This document shows positions 17,984-26,903 of a stretch of 64,000 nucleotides of DNA, in pieces. The DNA is from Chloroflexota bacterium (GTDB lineage: Bacteria; Chloroflexota; Anaerolineae; Aggregatilineales; Phototrophicaceae), in contig JAPOWG010000105.1 of NCBI GenBank assembly GCA_026707745.1, positions 1 to 64,000 of the forward strand, read 5' to 3'. Position 1 is the stretch's first letter, and every line of letters starts with the position of its first letter. Below the pieces are notes generated by a model. That model searched no databases and was not told the DNA's origin. It saw nothing but the letters and a program-made list of their open reading frames with translations. The position numbers and the translations under genes were made by a program.

Positions 17984-18867
17984 CCGCCATCGGCAAAGTT
18001 TCGCTTCGGGACACAGTTCTACAGCGAGGGAGAAGCAAAGAACGCAGCCGGCTGCTGGTCTTCAACCATACGGTGCTGTTGCTTTTGACCGCCTTCGCCG
18101 TCATTCCGCTATTGGTGTTGGCCTTCAACTCGGTCAAGACCAATCTCGAAATCGGTCAAAACCCGCTGGGCCCGCCGGTGAATGTCGTCGCCGAAAACTT
18201 CCCAAATGCCTGGGAAAGGGGCAACTTTGCCGTTACGATGGGCAACAGCGTGATTTATGTCGTAGCCACGATCGCGGCCGAGTTGGTCTTGGGTGGACTT
18301 GCCGCCTACGCCCTGGCGCGCAAAAGACCGCCCGGCTCCGACCTGCTCATGCTCTACTTCCTGGTCGCCTCAACCATCCCGCTCTGGATGTATATCGTCC
18401 CGCTCTTCGTCCAAATCAACGCCTTGAAGCGGCTTGGCGTGGATGCCAGGATCCTGCTCATCATCGTCTATGTCGCCGGCAACGCGCCCTTGACCATCTT
18501 CTTGCTGCGCTCCTACATGATCGACTTGCCCACCGAACTTGAAGACGCCGCCCGCGTCGACGGCGCCAACGAATTCCAGGTGCTGACACGCATCGTGCTT
18601 CCCCTGACCAAACCCGGCTTCCTGACTGTTGGCTTGGTTGTGGGCTTGGGTGTCTGGAACGAGTTCTTGCTCGCGCTGACCTTCATCCACGATCCGAATC
18701 AATTCCCGGTCACCACAAGTTTCTACAAATTCGTCGACCGCTTCGACCGCGATTGGTCATTAACCAGCGCCGGCGCCATCATAATCATCTTCCCGGTGAT
18801 GGTGCTGTTTTTGGCGCTGCAACGCCAGTTCATCGAGGGTTTGGCAGAAGGCGGCATCAAAACCTAA
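17980..18867 (+). CDS. Carbohydrate ABC transporter permease (MalG-type)
   Basis: This membrane protein of about 295 residues has six helices (first: TVLLLLTAFAVIPLLVLAF) and the EAA loop LEDAARVDGANEFQVLTRIVLPL. The ATG at 17980 overlaps the stop of the upstream permease (ATGA) and is preceded by GGAGAGGA; the track start at 17971 is three codons earlier. With its partner it forms a CUT1-type sugar channel. The C-terminus FIEGLAEGGIKT is the usual MalG-type end. No ATPase gene follows; instead a REP-like palindrome and the ADP-ribosylglycohydrolase genes do. Confidence 0.94.
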   Translation: MTAIGKVSLRDTVLQRGRSKERSRLLVFNHTVLLLLTAFAVIPLLVLAFNSVKTNLEIGQNPLGPPVNVVAENFPNAWERGNFAVTMGNSVIYVVATIAAELVLGGLAAYALARKRPPGSDLLMLYFLVASTIPLWMYIVPLFVQINALKRLGVDARILLIIVYVAGNAPLTIFLLRSYMIDLPTELEDAARVDGANEFQVLTRIVLPLTKPGFLTVGLVVGLGVWNEFLLALTFIHDPNQFPVTTSFYKFVDRFDRDWSLTSAGAIIIIFPVMVLFLALQRQFIEGLAEGGIKT

Positions 18868-18941
18868 GCGGACTTCTTGTGCGGCGCCACTCAACGCGCC
18901 ATCCGGTCCGTAGATGCAAATTAATCATGCAAAAACTGTAG

Positions 18942-18962
18942 GGGCGACTCTGTGAGTCGCCC
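18942..18962. repeat. REP-like palindrome (unit 3)
   Basis: GGGCGACT and AGTCGCCC are separated by 5 nt and preceded by CTGTAG. The unit lies between the permease and the first ADP-ribosylglycohydrolase and could act as a processing or attenuation hairpin in the cluster mRNA. Confidence 0.75.
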
Positions 18963-18976
18963 AATTCAATAACCGT

Positions 18977-20125
18977 ATGGGAATACAAATGACCCCAATT
19001 GAAGACTCTCGTTTGTATGACAAAGTGTGTGGCTGTCTCTACGGCGGCGCTGTCGGCGATGCCATAGGCGCGCCGGCGGAAGGGCGCATGCCGGCGGATA
19101 TTCAGGCCCGCTACGGCTACATCACCGATTTTGTCGAAGGCTGGGACGGACCGTCCGATATTGGCAAGGGCGACGGTCGCTACACCGACGACAGTCACAT
19201 GGTGCAATTGCTCAGCCGCTGCTATATCGAAGAAGGCGATCACCTGGATGCCTATTCCTTCGCCCAACGAATTGTCCCGCTGATCGCTGACGAAGATCGC
19301 TGGATCCCGGAACGCGGCTGCAACATGAAATTGGTCGACCGCCTCTTTTACCCGGAAAAATGGCTGCTGATGCGTCTGCGACTGGCCAATGCCGAACCGC
19401 GTCGAGGAGGCATCGGCAATATGGTCAACTGCGGTGCGGCCATGTACGCGGCCCCCGTCGGCATCGTCAACGCCGGCGACCCTGAAAATGCCTATCGCGA
19501 AGCGGTTGACGTTTTCAGCGCGCACCAGCAGAGCTTCGGCCTGGAAGCCGCGGCTGTGATGGCGACGGCGGTTGCGGAGGCTTTCAAGCCGTCGGCTACG
19601 GTGGATTCGATCATTGATGCCGTATTGGGGCTGGCAAAGGAAGGCACAGGGAAAGCAATCGAATCTGTGGTCGAGACCGCGGGTAAGCATAGCGACTGGA
19701 AAGAAGCCATCCATCCCTTGCGCGACGCCATGCGCCCCTACGACACCGCCGCCGAGAATTTTAGAGAGCGAGGACGGCCCGGCACCAATCACTGGATGCC
19801 CAGCCGCGAGCACAGCATTGAAGAGGTCCCGATTGCCCTCGCTTTCCTGGTGGTCACCGGCGGAGACTTCGAAGGCAGCGTATTTGGGGGCGTCAACTAC
19901 GGACGCGACAACGATTCCATCGCTGGTATGGCGGGCGCGATCGCCGGGGCGCTGCATGGCGCCGGGGCGATCCGCGGGGACTGGATGGATCAGATCAACA
20001 GCGCCAATCGCGTCGATCTGCGGCCGATCGCGCGGGACTTGACCAACTTGACGGTCAAGCTGCAGAAGCGTCAGATGGACGAGGCGCAGTCAAGAAATGC
20101 GGATTTCAATGATTTGCTCAATTGA
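18977..20125 (+). CDS. ADP-ribosylglycohydrolase family protein (short form)
   Basis: This 382-residue protein has the all-helical ADP-ribosylglycohydrolase (ARH/DraG) fold. Metal-binding motifs are GGAVGDAIGAPAEG (about 16-29), GRYTDDSHMVQLL (near 72) and, late, NYGRDNDSIAGMAGAIAGAL, matching the two Mg-coordinating acidic clusters. Members cleave N- or O-glycosidic bonds to ADP-ribose or to simpler ribosyl groups. The adjacent sugar transporter, second family member and PfkB kinase point to a catabolic substrate and not a regulatory ADP-ribosylated protein. An ATG at 18989 is an alternative start. Confidence 0.92.
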   Translation: MGIQMTPIEDSRLYDKVCGCLYGGAVGDAIGAPAEGRMPADIQARYGYITDFVEGWDGPSDIGKGDGRYTDDSHMVQLLSRCYIEEGDHLDAYSFAQRIVPLIADEDRWIPERGCNMKLVDRLFYPEKWLLMRLRLANAEPRRGGIGNMVNCGAAMYAAPVGIVNAGDPENAYREAVDVFSAHQQSFGLEAAAVMATAVAEAFKPSATVDSIIDAVLGLAKEGTGKAIESVVETAGKHSDWKEAIHPLRDAMRPYDTAAENFRERGRPGTNHWMPSREHSIEEVPIALAFLVVTGGDFEGSVFGGVNYGRDNDSIAGMAGAIAGALHGAGAIRGDWMDQINSANRVDLRPIARDLTNLTVKLQKRQMDEAQSRNADFNDLLN

Positions 20126-20137
20126 GGAGAATAATTG

Positions 20138-22312
20138 ATGAGTTTACCAAATGACTATCTGGAACGGGTTTACGCCGGCGTACTTGGCAAGTTGATCGGC
20201 GTCTATCTGGGTCGCCCATTTGAAGGCTGGTCCTATGAAGCTATCACGGAGCACCTCGGCGAAATCAACTACTACGTGCACGACCGACTCAACGTTCCAT
20301 TGATCGTCACCGACGATGATATTTCTGGCACCTTCACTTTTGTCCGCGCGCTGGAAGATTACGCCTTCAATCGCGATCTTAGTGCCGCGCAGATCGGACA
20401 GACCTGGCTCAATTACCTGGTCGAAGAACAGACAGTGCTGTGGTGGGGCGGCATGGGCAATTCCACCGAACACACGGCCTATTTGCGGCTGAAACAAGGG
20501 TACGAACCGCCGCTCAGCGGCTCGGTGGAGCTTAACGGCAAGGTCGTCGCCGAGCAGATTGGCGCGCAGATCTTCATCGACGGCTGGGCGATGGTCGCGC
20601 CGGGGGATCCCGAATTCGCCGCCGACCTAGCTAGGCGCGCCGCTTCCGTCAGCCATGGTGGCGAAGCGATCTACGGCGCGCAGTGCCTGGCGGCGATGGA
20701 AGCGGCTGCCTTTGTCGAGTCCGATATCAACAAACTCATTGATATCGGCCTTTCCGTGATTCCGGACGATTCCATCATCTATTATATGATCAACGATATC
20801 CGCGAATGGCACGCCAAAGAACCCGATTGGCGGAAAGGTCGCGAGTTGCTGGCGGAGCGCTATGGCTACCATATCTACGGCGGCAACTGCCACATGATTC
20901 CCAATCACGGGCTGATCGTTTTCTCGATGCTCTATGGCGATGACGACTTCCAGCGCACGCTGATGATCGTCAATACCTGTGGCTGGGATACCGACTGCAA
21001 TTCGGGCAATGTCGGCTGTCTGATGGGTATCAAGGACGGCTTGGCGGGCCTGGAAACCGGACCTGATTACCGTGGGCCGGTGGCGGACCGCATGTATATT
21101 CCCACGGCCGACGGGGGCAATGCAATAACTGATGCCGCCACACAAACCGTACGCCTGGTGAATATGGGACGCGCGCTCCAGGACATGGCGCCGATCGCGC
21201 CCAAAGACGGCGCCCGTTATCACTTTGATCTACCCGGCTCGCTGCAAGGCTTCATGAATGATGAGGCCATCGACTCGCGCGATGTCTGCGCGGTCAGCAA
21301 CGTACAAGCCCCCGATCTGAGCTTAAACGGCGAGCGCCTGCTGGCGCTGGATTACGCCGGTTTGGCGCCCGGCCGCGTCGGACGCGTCGAGACGGCCACC
21401 TTTGTGCCCTCCCTTGAAGTCAATAAACACTTCGAGGGTCCAGGCTATAGCCTGATGGCCAGCCCCAGGCTCTCCCCGGGTCAGACGATCCGAGCGCGCG
21501 TCCTTGCGGCGGACGAGAATGACACTGAGGTTGAGGTCTCGCTCTATGTCCAGCATTACGACCGCGACGACAATCTCGTCGTGCTGGCCGGATCGGGAGA
21601 TAGTTTTTCCGCCGGGCAGTCGGCTGAACTCGTCTGGCAAGTGCCGGATCTGGAAGGCTATCCCATCGCCAAGGTCGGTGTTCAGATCGGCGGGCAAGGC
21701 GGCGCCAGCGGTCGAGTATATCTCGATTGGCTGACTTGGGACGGCGCGCCCAACGTACGCCTGAAACGCCCGCACGCGCGGAATTTCGCCCGCTGGGACC
21801 GCAAGCTGGGCGGCATGATGTGGAAGCGCGCCTGGGTTAACGGCCTCGACGCTGCAAAGGGTAAAATGGTATTCCTCGACTTTTATCCGGAAACCTACCG
21901 TCTGATCCAGAACGAGGGGCGCGGACTGATGATGACCGGCTGCCGCGATTGGAGCGACTATCAGGTCAGCGCCAAGTTGACGCCCCATATGTGCAAGGCC
22001 GGCGGGCTGGGCGCGCGCGTCCAGGGCATGAAGCGCCACTACGCGCTGCTCTGCAACGAAGAGACTACGCGCCTGGTTTCTACCTGCGAAGGTGTGGACA
22101 CCGTTCTTGCGCAAGCCGACGAAGGCTGGACCTTTGGAAACGAACATCAACTCACGCTCAAGGTCGAAGGCAATATCTTGGCCGGCTACGTTGACGGGAA
22201 GCTACGCGTCAAGGCCGAAGATCCGGAGGCGCGCTTCAGCGGCGGCGGCATCGCGCTCATCGCGGAAGAGGGCAGGATCGGCTGCGAAGATGTCGAAGTG
22301 CGGCCGGTTTAG
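20138..22312 (+). CDS. ADP-ribosylglycohydrolase family protein with C-terminal beta-sandwich domains
   Basis: This protein of about 724 residues is a longer relative of its neighbour. Residues about 1-330 carry the ARH fold with VTDDDISGTF near 65 and TCGWDTDCNSGNVGC near 285 as the two metal clusters. Residues about 340-560 and 570-724 look like beta-rich domains; the last (WSDYQVSAKLTPHMCKAGG to GGIALIAEEG) resembles a concanavalin/LamG-type sandwich that may bind carbohydrate. The track start is TTG at 20135; the ATG three bases later has SD GAGGAGA and is preferred. No signal peptide is seen. It follows the short ARH gene by 12 bp. Confidence 0.9.
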   Translation: MSLPNDYLERVYAGVLGKLIGVYLGRPFEGWSYEAITEHLGEINYYVHDRLNVPLIVTDDDISGTFTFVRALEDYAFNRDLSAAQIGQTWLNYLVEEQTVLWWGGMGNSTEHTAYLRLKQGYEPPLSGSVELNGKVVAEQIGAQIFIDGWAMVAPGDPEFAADLARRAASVSHGGEAIYGAQCLAAMEAAAFVESDINKLIDIGLSVIPDDSIIYYMINDIREWHAKEPDWRKGRELLAERYGYHIYGGNCHMIPNHGLIVFSMLYGDDDFQRTLMIVNTCGWDTDCNSGNVGCLMGIKDGLAGLETGPDYRGPVADRMYIPTADGGNAITDAATQTVRLVNMGRALQDMAPIAPKDGARYHFDLPGSLQGFMNDEAIDSRDVCAVSNVQAPDLSLNGERLLALDYAGLAPGRVGRVETATFVPSLEVNKHFEGPGYSLMASPRLSPGQTIRARVLAADENDTEVEVSLYVQHYDRDDNLVVLAGSGDSFSAGQSAELVWQVPDLEGYPIAKVGVQIGGQGGASGRVYLDWLTWDGAPNVRLKRPHARNFARWDRKLGGMMWKRAWVNGLDAAKGKMVFLDFYPETYRLIQNEGRGLMMTGCRDWSDYQVSAKLTPHMCKAGGLGARVQGMKRHYALLCNEETTRLVSTCEGVDTVLAQADEGWTFGNEHQLTLKVEGNILAGYVDGKLRVKAEDPEARFSGGGIALIAEEGRIGCEDVEVRPV

Positions 22313-22357
22313 TCGCGATTGCGCATAGAAATCCTGTAGAAACTAAGCACTCTGGCA

Positions 22358-22401
22358 GGGGCGACCGACCCGCTGTGTCTACGCGCGGCGCTGGGTCGCC
22401 C
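22358..22401. repeat. REP-like palindrome with insert (unit 4)
   Basis: GGGCGACC and GGTCGCCC flank an insert containing TGTCTACGCGCGGCGCTG. The reverse complement of this insert resembles that of unit 2. Confidence 0.6.
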
Positions 22402-22417
22402 TTGAAGTATCGAATCC

Positions 22418-23311
22418 ATGACACATGCACGCGTCCTTTGCTACGGCGAAATCGACCTCGATATCTATCTCAAGTTAGACCGTCTTCCGACATTGAACCG
22501 CGCCGGCAACACCCGGGACGAATTTGAAAATGTGGGCGGGGCTGCGGCGAATAGCGCCATGTGGTTGGCGAATTGGGGCATCGACACGCGGTTGTTGGGG
22601 CACGATCTCGGCGACGACCGCGCCGGCGATACGGTCCGGGGCTTGCTTGGCGCGCTGGAACATCTTGATACGACTTATGTCGCTTGCCACGCCGGTTATC
22701 GCAGTCCGCGCTGCCAATGTCTGGTCACGCCGGATGGCGAACGCAGCTTCATCATGCACTGGCTTGACGAGTTGCGCATCACCGACCTGGAATCGCAGAT
22801 GCTGCGCGGCATCGAGTGGCTCAACCTCGATATGTCGGGCCCCCCGGAACCGCGCTTGCGAGCCGCTCGACTGGCTGTCGAGCGCAACATTCCTGTGCTG
22901 ATCAATGACATTTACGCGGCGGATCACGCGCTGCTGCCCTATGTCGATGTGCTGGTCATTTCGGCGTCGATCGCACGGGGCAGGATGCCGGGCAGCGAGC
23001 CTTTGGCGCTCGCGCAGGAGCTACAGGAAACGGGCAATTGCCATGTCATCATCACTGACGCGGCGGCGCCGGTCACCCTGCTGCTGAGAGAGGGCGAAGT
23101 CCGCCAGATCCAGCCACCGGCAGTCACCGCCGTTGACACCACCGGCGCCGGCGATACATTCAAGGCGGGCTTGCTCTATGGCTTGCTGAAGGACCTGCCG
23201 CTGCCCCAAGCGGCGCGTTGGGGTTGCGCCGCCGCCAGTCTCATGTGCCAGTTCCCCGGCACCACCCGCCATCTGGCCGATCTCGATGCCGTCGCGGCAT
23301 ACCTGCCGTGA
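22418..23311 (+). CDS. PfkB-family carbohydrate kinase
   Basis: This 297-residue protein is of the ribokinase/PfkB family. The substrate-side motif GGAAANSAMWLANWG lies near 40-54 and the ATP-site/anion-hole motif DTTGAGDTFKAGLLYGLL near 240-257 (catalytic Asp in GAGD). Family members phosphorylate sugars or nucleosides at a primary hydroxyl. It ends the ABC/ARH cluster and is expected to phosphorylate the sugar released by the glycohydrolases, probably ribose or a nucleoside; that identity is inference. There is no clear SD, and unit 4 of the REP-like repeat lies just upstream. Confidence 0.92.
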   Translation: MTHARVLCYGEIDLDIYLKLDRLPTLNRAGNTRDEFENVGGAAANSAMWLANWGIDTRLLGHDLGDDRAGDTVRGLLGALEHLDTTYVACHAGYRSPRCQCLVTPDGERSFIMHWLDELRITDLESQMLRGIEWLNLDMSGPPEPRLRAARLAVERNIPVLINDIYAADHALLPYVDVLVISASIARGRMPGSEPLALAQELQETGNCHVIITDAAAPVTLLLREGEVRQIQPPAVTAVDTTGAGDTFKAGLLYGLLKDLPLPQAARWGCAAASLMCQFPGTTRHLADLDAVAAYLP

Positions 23312-23572
23312 AAAAGATATGCTTGCCGACACAAGTGATTCCAAGCTGATCATGAAAACACAACCAGCATTACAGGTTTCGACATCAATATCGAGACCTA
23401 GGGACGAGCCCGTGGCTGCCCCGCCTCTGCAATTGCACAGGCGGCTGAGCGCGACATGATAGACCAGACTTGAAAAACGCGACCATATGGTCGCCTTTTC
23501 AGACCTAAAACCTGCTAGGCTCAGGCTATGGCTAACTGCGCCCGCATCCCAATCGGTCGAAAAAACCGCCAA

Positions 23573-23600
23573 TCGGACATAAAACAGCTTTTATGTCCGA
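23573..23600. other. Perfect 12-bp stem, 4-nt loop hairpin
   Basis: TCGGACATAAAA, loop CAGC, TTTTATGTCCGA. A partial third arm (TCGGACAAATAAACGGAC) follows at about 23613. Its AT-rich upper stem is unlike the GC-rich REP units. Confidence 0.7.
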
Positions 23601-24020
23601 AAAAACTTTTGCGTCGGACAAATAAACGGACCTAAAACCGCGAATGCTCTCTATTTCACAGAATTTCATACCGGATTCTAACCTGCGATCTATGGCTCCT
23701 TTTCCGTTCAAGCTCTGCTCGACTTGCTCCTGCGGGATGCTTATCTCGGACCATAAGAGCGGGCCTGCCACTGGCTCGCCCCTCGGTCGAAACAGGTAAA
23801 TCATGCAATACTTGGCCTATGATCGGCAACTAAAGGCGACAAACGGTCGCTGTCGGCGCGTAGACACAGCCTGCCAACGCAGTCCGTCAATCGTCCTTAG
23901 GGCCGGCGCACTTTTTCGGGTTCGTGTTCTCTGCGAGCCAAGTCATGCTTTGCGAGCGACTATGATGAAAACAGTTTGATGCGATTGCCTGTTGTAAGAT
24001 CCTGAACTGTTTACGAAAAC

Positions 24021-24098
24021 CGCGTAGCTCAAGCGACGAAACGGCTTACGATTTTGCGTGAGCGAGGCAGACCATTTCGCTGCCGCCGAGCGGCTCGG
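24021..24098 (+). repeat. Two-hairpin dispersed repeat, copy A (type 1, diverged)
   Basis: This matches the consensus (GTCGCTCATGCGAC, then TTATTTTGCGTGAGCG, then TTTCGCTGCCGCCGAGCGGC). It provides the GTG at 24058 used as the track start of the acyl-CoA ligase gene. Its left hairpin is degraded. Confidence 0.65.
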
Positions 24099-24114
24099 TG
24101 TCCCCGGTGGTAGA

Positions 24115-25671
24115 ATGATTTCTGGCGCATTTGCCGGGGGAAAGGCAAAGGAAGTGTTTCTCGATACGCTTGCGCAGCATTACAGAGACCGTCCCGAAAA
24201 GACCGCTATCGAGTTGATCAGCGACTCCGGGCCGCTGCGGGTAACGTATGCGCAACTGGAAAGGCGTGTCAACCGCAGTGCGGAGTATTTGCTTTCACTA
24301 GGTGTCAAACGCGGGGACCGGGTCGCCGTGCAATTGCCCAAATCGCTGCCTTTCATCTATTTTCACCTGGCGGCAATGCAGATCGACGCGATTTTCTTGC
24401 CACTCAACCCGGCCTATCCCGAATCCGAACTGCGCTATTTTCTGGCGGATTCGGGCGCAAGCGTGTTTATCGCCGATGCCAAAGACGCGCCCCAGATCAA
24501 TGCCGTCACCGACGAATTGCCCGCTCACCGCAAAACATCCTTCATCTATCAGCCGGAACGCAGCGGCGCGGACTGGCTGGAAGACAGATCGTCCAGTCCT
24601 GGTCAGCCGCTGCCGAGCGATCCGAACCAGACTGCCATGATGCTTTATACCAGTGGCACGACCAGCCGTCCCAAAGGCGCGCGGATCACGCATGGCAACC
24701 TGACCGCCAATATCGCCGCCCTGCACCAAGCCTGGGGCTGGCGCGAAGATGATGTACTGCTGCATGTCTTGCCGATATTTCACGTGCATGGCCTGGTGGT
24801 CGCGCTGCACGGCGCGCTGCATGCGGGGGCGACGGCCGTGCTCACAACCTCGTTCGACGCGTCGTCGACCTTGGATTTGCTGACGTCCGGACGGTTCAGC
24901 GTGTTCATGGCTGTGCCGACCATGCACCGGCGCTTGTATCAATGGGCGGGCGAAGAACGCTATGACCTCAGCGATATGCGGCTCTTGACATCGGGTTCCG
25001 ACCGGCTGCCTGACGACCTGTTTTTTGGCTATCAGCGAACCTTCAATGTCACCTTGCTGGAGCGTTATGGCATGACAGAGACGGGCATGAACCTGTCCAA
25101 TCCGCTGCGCGGGGAACGGCGCGTTGGCGCGGTGGGCATGCCCTTGCCCGGCGTAGCGGCGCGTATCGTCGACCCCGGGAGCGGCGCCATCCTGTCGGAT
25201 GATCAAGTCGGAGAATTGCAAATCAAAGGCGATCACGTCTTCGCCGGCTACTGGAGGCAGCCGAAAAAGACGGCGGAGGCATTCACAGACGATGGTTGGC
25301 TGCGGACGGGCGACCTGGCGCTGCGCGAGCCGGATGGCTATTACACGCTTAAGGGACGAGCCAAGGATCTGATCATCAGCGGTGGCTTGAATATCTATCC
25401 GCCTGAAGTCGAACTGACGCTGATGGCGCATGAGGCGATAGCGGCCTGCGCAGTGATCGGCTGCCCGGACAAAGAATGGGGCGAAGAAGTGGTCGCGGTC
25501 GTCGTGCCGCACCCGGGTGAAACGATAGACAGCGCCAAAGTCATCAACTATTGCCGCAGCCAACTGGCGGGGTACAAGGCGCCGCGCCGCGTTCTGGTCC
25601 TTGATGAGTTGCCCAGCAACGCGCTGGGAAAAGTGCAGAAGGCGAAACTGCGCGAGCGCTGCTGCCCATAG
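24115..25671 (+). CDS. AMP-forming acyl-CoA ligase, malonyl-CoA synthetase-like
   Basis: This is an adenylate-forming enzyme of about 518 residues. Core motifs are the P-loop-like LYTSGTTSRPKGARITHGN, PIFHVHGLVVALHGAL (characteristic of MatB-type malonyl-CoA synthetases), ERYGMTETGMN, WLRTGDLALREPDGYY and the C-terminal lysine region LPSNALGKVQKAKL. It activates a carboxylate to an acyl-AMP and then an acyl-CoA; MatB-like identity is supported by the HVHGL motif. The track start (GTG 24058) lies inside a dispersed repeat, whereas the ATG at 24115 places the family-typical KEVFLDTLAQHY near the N-terminus, so I use it. The gene stands alone; malonate metabolism is inference. Confidence 0.9.
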   Translation: MISGAFAGGKAKEVFLDTLAQHYRDRPEKTAIELISDSGPLRVTYAQLERRVNRSAEYLLSLGVKRGDRVAVQLPKSLPFIYFHLAAMQIDAIFLPLNPAYPESELRYFLADSGASVFIADAKDAPQINAVTDELPAHRKTSFIYQPERSGADWLEDRSSSPGQPLPSDPNQTAMMLYTSGTTSRPKGARITHGNLTANIAALHQAWGWREDDVLLHVLPIFHVHGLVVALHGALHAGATAVLTTSFDASSTLDLLTSGRFSVFMAVPTMHRRLYQWAGEERYDLSDMRLLTSGSDRLPDDLFFGYQRTFNVTLLERYGMTETGMNLSNPLRGERRVGAVGMPLPGVAARIVDPGSGAILSDDQVGELQIKGDHVFAGYWRQPKKTAEAFTDDGWLRTGDLALREPDGYYTLKGRAKDLIISGGLNIYPPEVELTLMAHEAIAACAVIGCPDKEWGEEVVAVVVPHPGETIDSAKVINYCRSQLAGYKAPRRVLVLDELPSNALGKVQKAKLRERCCP

Positions 25672-25691
25672 CGAGATTTGGAGGGCGCCGC

Positions 25692-26228
25692 TTATCCCGC
25701 CCAATTGAATGTCACCCGGATCCGTCTGATGCGCGCGCGCACGGATGCGGCGTCTTCTCCCTCCGCCGCCGCGAGCAAGGATAGCGCGCGGTCGCGATAG
25801 GGCGGATGTTGATCGGCGATCACAGCCAAACCGTGATAGGACCAGGCGCGGATGAATTTGTTGACATCTTTACTCTGCTCGATGAGCGCGGGCCACAATT
25901 GCTCGACGCGCCTTGATGGAATAGTCAAATCCTCCATCATTTGCAAGACATGCAGGCGCGCTTCCCAATGGCAGACGTCCGTCAGGACAGTCAGCGCCTG
26001 CTCCGTTTGCATTTGGGACAGGATCGCTCCCGCGCCCACATAGCGTCGCAGCAGCCAGGACGAGGCGCTCTGGATACGAGCGTCTTGACTACCGACGTGG
26101 TCGCAGAGACCTTGCAAGACCGCCGTCGAAGGGTCGATCTGCGCGGCGATAGACGCCAAGCTGTCGATACCTTTGCCGTCATACTCGGCGATTGCCGCGG
26201 CGACGCGCTGGAGATCGGCGTCGCTCAT
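25692..26228 (-). CDS. Small HEAT-like helical-repeat protein
   Basis: This 178-residue protein is made almost entirely of predicted helices with repeated blocks (ARIQSASSWLLRRYVG, HWEARLHVLQMMEDL, NKFIRAWSYHGLAVIAD), each ending in a short turn, like HEAT/armadillo-type repeats. It has no catalytic motif or signal peptide. Its ATG overlaps the stop of the upstream DUF1801 gene (ATGA), so the two are translationally coupled. Similar proteins accompany DUF1801 genes; a protein-binding scaffold role is possible but unproven. Confidence 0.75.
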   Translation of the reverse strand: MSDADLQRVAAAIAEYDGKGIDSLASIAAQIDPSTAVLQGLCDHVGSQDARIQSASSWLLRRYVGAGAILSQMQTEQALTVLTDVCHWEARLHVLQMMEDLTIPSRRVEQLWPALIEQSKDVNKFIRAWSYHGLAVIADQHPPYRDRALSLLAAAEGEDAASVRARIRRIRVTFNWAG

Positions 26229-26626
26229 TTTAGCTTGGGCAGGTGACCGCTGGCTCGCTCGACGAGTTCGCGGACGGCGGGCTGCCCCAGTTCTTCGGCG
26301 CTGCGGATCTTGATATGCCGCAGATCCTTGCCCGCCCCTTCCAGCAAGTTCTGCGGATCGGGCAGGTCTGCGCCGTAGAAGAAACCCAGGTTCAGGTGCT
26401 TTTTGAAGGGCGCGAGATAACAGAAATGTTCGGACATCTTCTTGGGACCGACGCCGTAACCGGCGATCTTCTGCCGCGCCCAGGGCACCTCGGTGATGCC
26501 GGGCATAACATCGGCCAGCAGGGCGCGCGCTTCGCGGGCAAGCGCCTGAACCTCCGGCGTTGCGCTCGCGATGACTTCTTCAAAGTTGCCGTTTCCGCCG
26601 ACGGTTTTGATATTCAGTTCGGGCAT
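26225..26626 (-). CDS. DUF1801-family protein
   Basis: This 133-residue protein matches the DUF1801 (YdhG-like) pattern: ALLADVMPGITEVPWARQKIAGYGVGPKKMSEHFCYLAPFKKHLNLGFFYGADL. These small proteins fold like a ligand-binding domain and have no established enzymatic role. The track start at 26962 is 112 codons too far upstream: it runs through a dispersed repeat region. The ATG at 26626 gives the expected N-terminus (MPELNIKTVG). It is coupled to the downstream HEAT-like gene. Confidence 0.85.
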   Translation of the reverse strand: MPELNIKTVGGNGNFEEVIASATPEVQALAREARALLADVMPGITEVPWARQKIAGYGVGPKKMSEHFCYLAPFKKHLNLGFFYGADLPDPQNLLEGAGKDLRHIKIRSAEELGQPAVRELVERASGHLPKLK

Positions 26627-26785
26627 GTCTGTCCTCGCGCATAAGCTCATATCTCGCCATTTTACCTGCGCGTCGCGACTGGCGTCAATTTGTCGCTGTC
26701 GTCGGATCACCGAATGCACATCCAATGAAGTTGAGTTTCTGCCAAGAAATTTACAATATCCCTGCCAGAATAGGACGGTTTGTAA

Positions 26786-26806
26786 GGGCGTTCCAACGAA
26801 ACGCCC
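26786..26806. repeat. REP-like palindrome, degenerate (unit 5)
   Basis: GGGCGTTCCAACGAAACGCCC, followed by GCAAAACATATTCC and then the CTCTGTG-type repeat to about 26868; the same composite order is seen at 42681-42756. It lies between divergent genes. Confidence 0.6.
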
Positions 26807-26903
26807 GCAAAACATATTCCACCGCTGTTTTTCTCTGTGTTCTCTGTGCTCTCTGTGGTTAAATACCAAACTTACCAGCAACAAAAAGCAGGAAGCCGCG
26901 AAT

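Larger units (their letters stand above)
23312..24114. other. Long intergenic region rich in stem-loops
   Basis: I find no convincing gene in these about 800 bp. The region holds a 16-nt palindrome GCGACCATATGGTCGC (23479-23494), a perfect 12-bp hairpin (23573-23600), several short CGGT..ACCG-type arms, a TTTGATGCGATTGCC segment (about 23978-23992) resembling the arm at 37548, and a copy of the two-hairpin repeat (24021-24098). An untranslated RNA or decayed mobile DNA is possible. Confidence 0.5.

Noticed and set aside
24298-25704. 468-residue minus ORF
   Set aside because: Antisense to the malonyl-CoA-synthetase-like gene; composition of arginine/glutamine/histidine typical of antisense frames.
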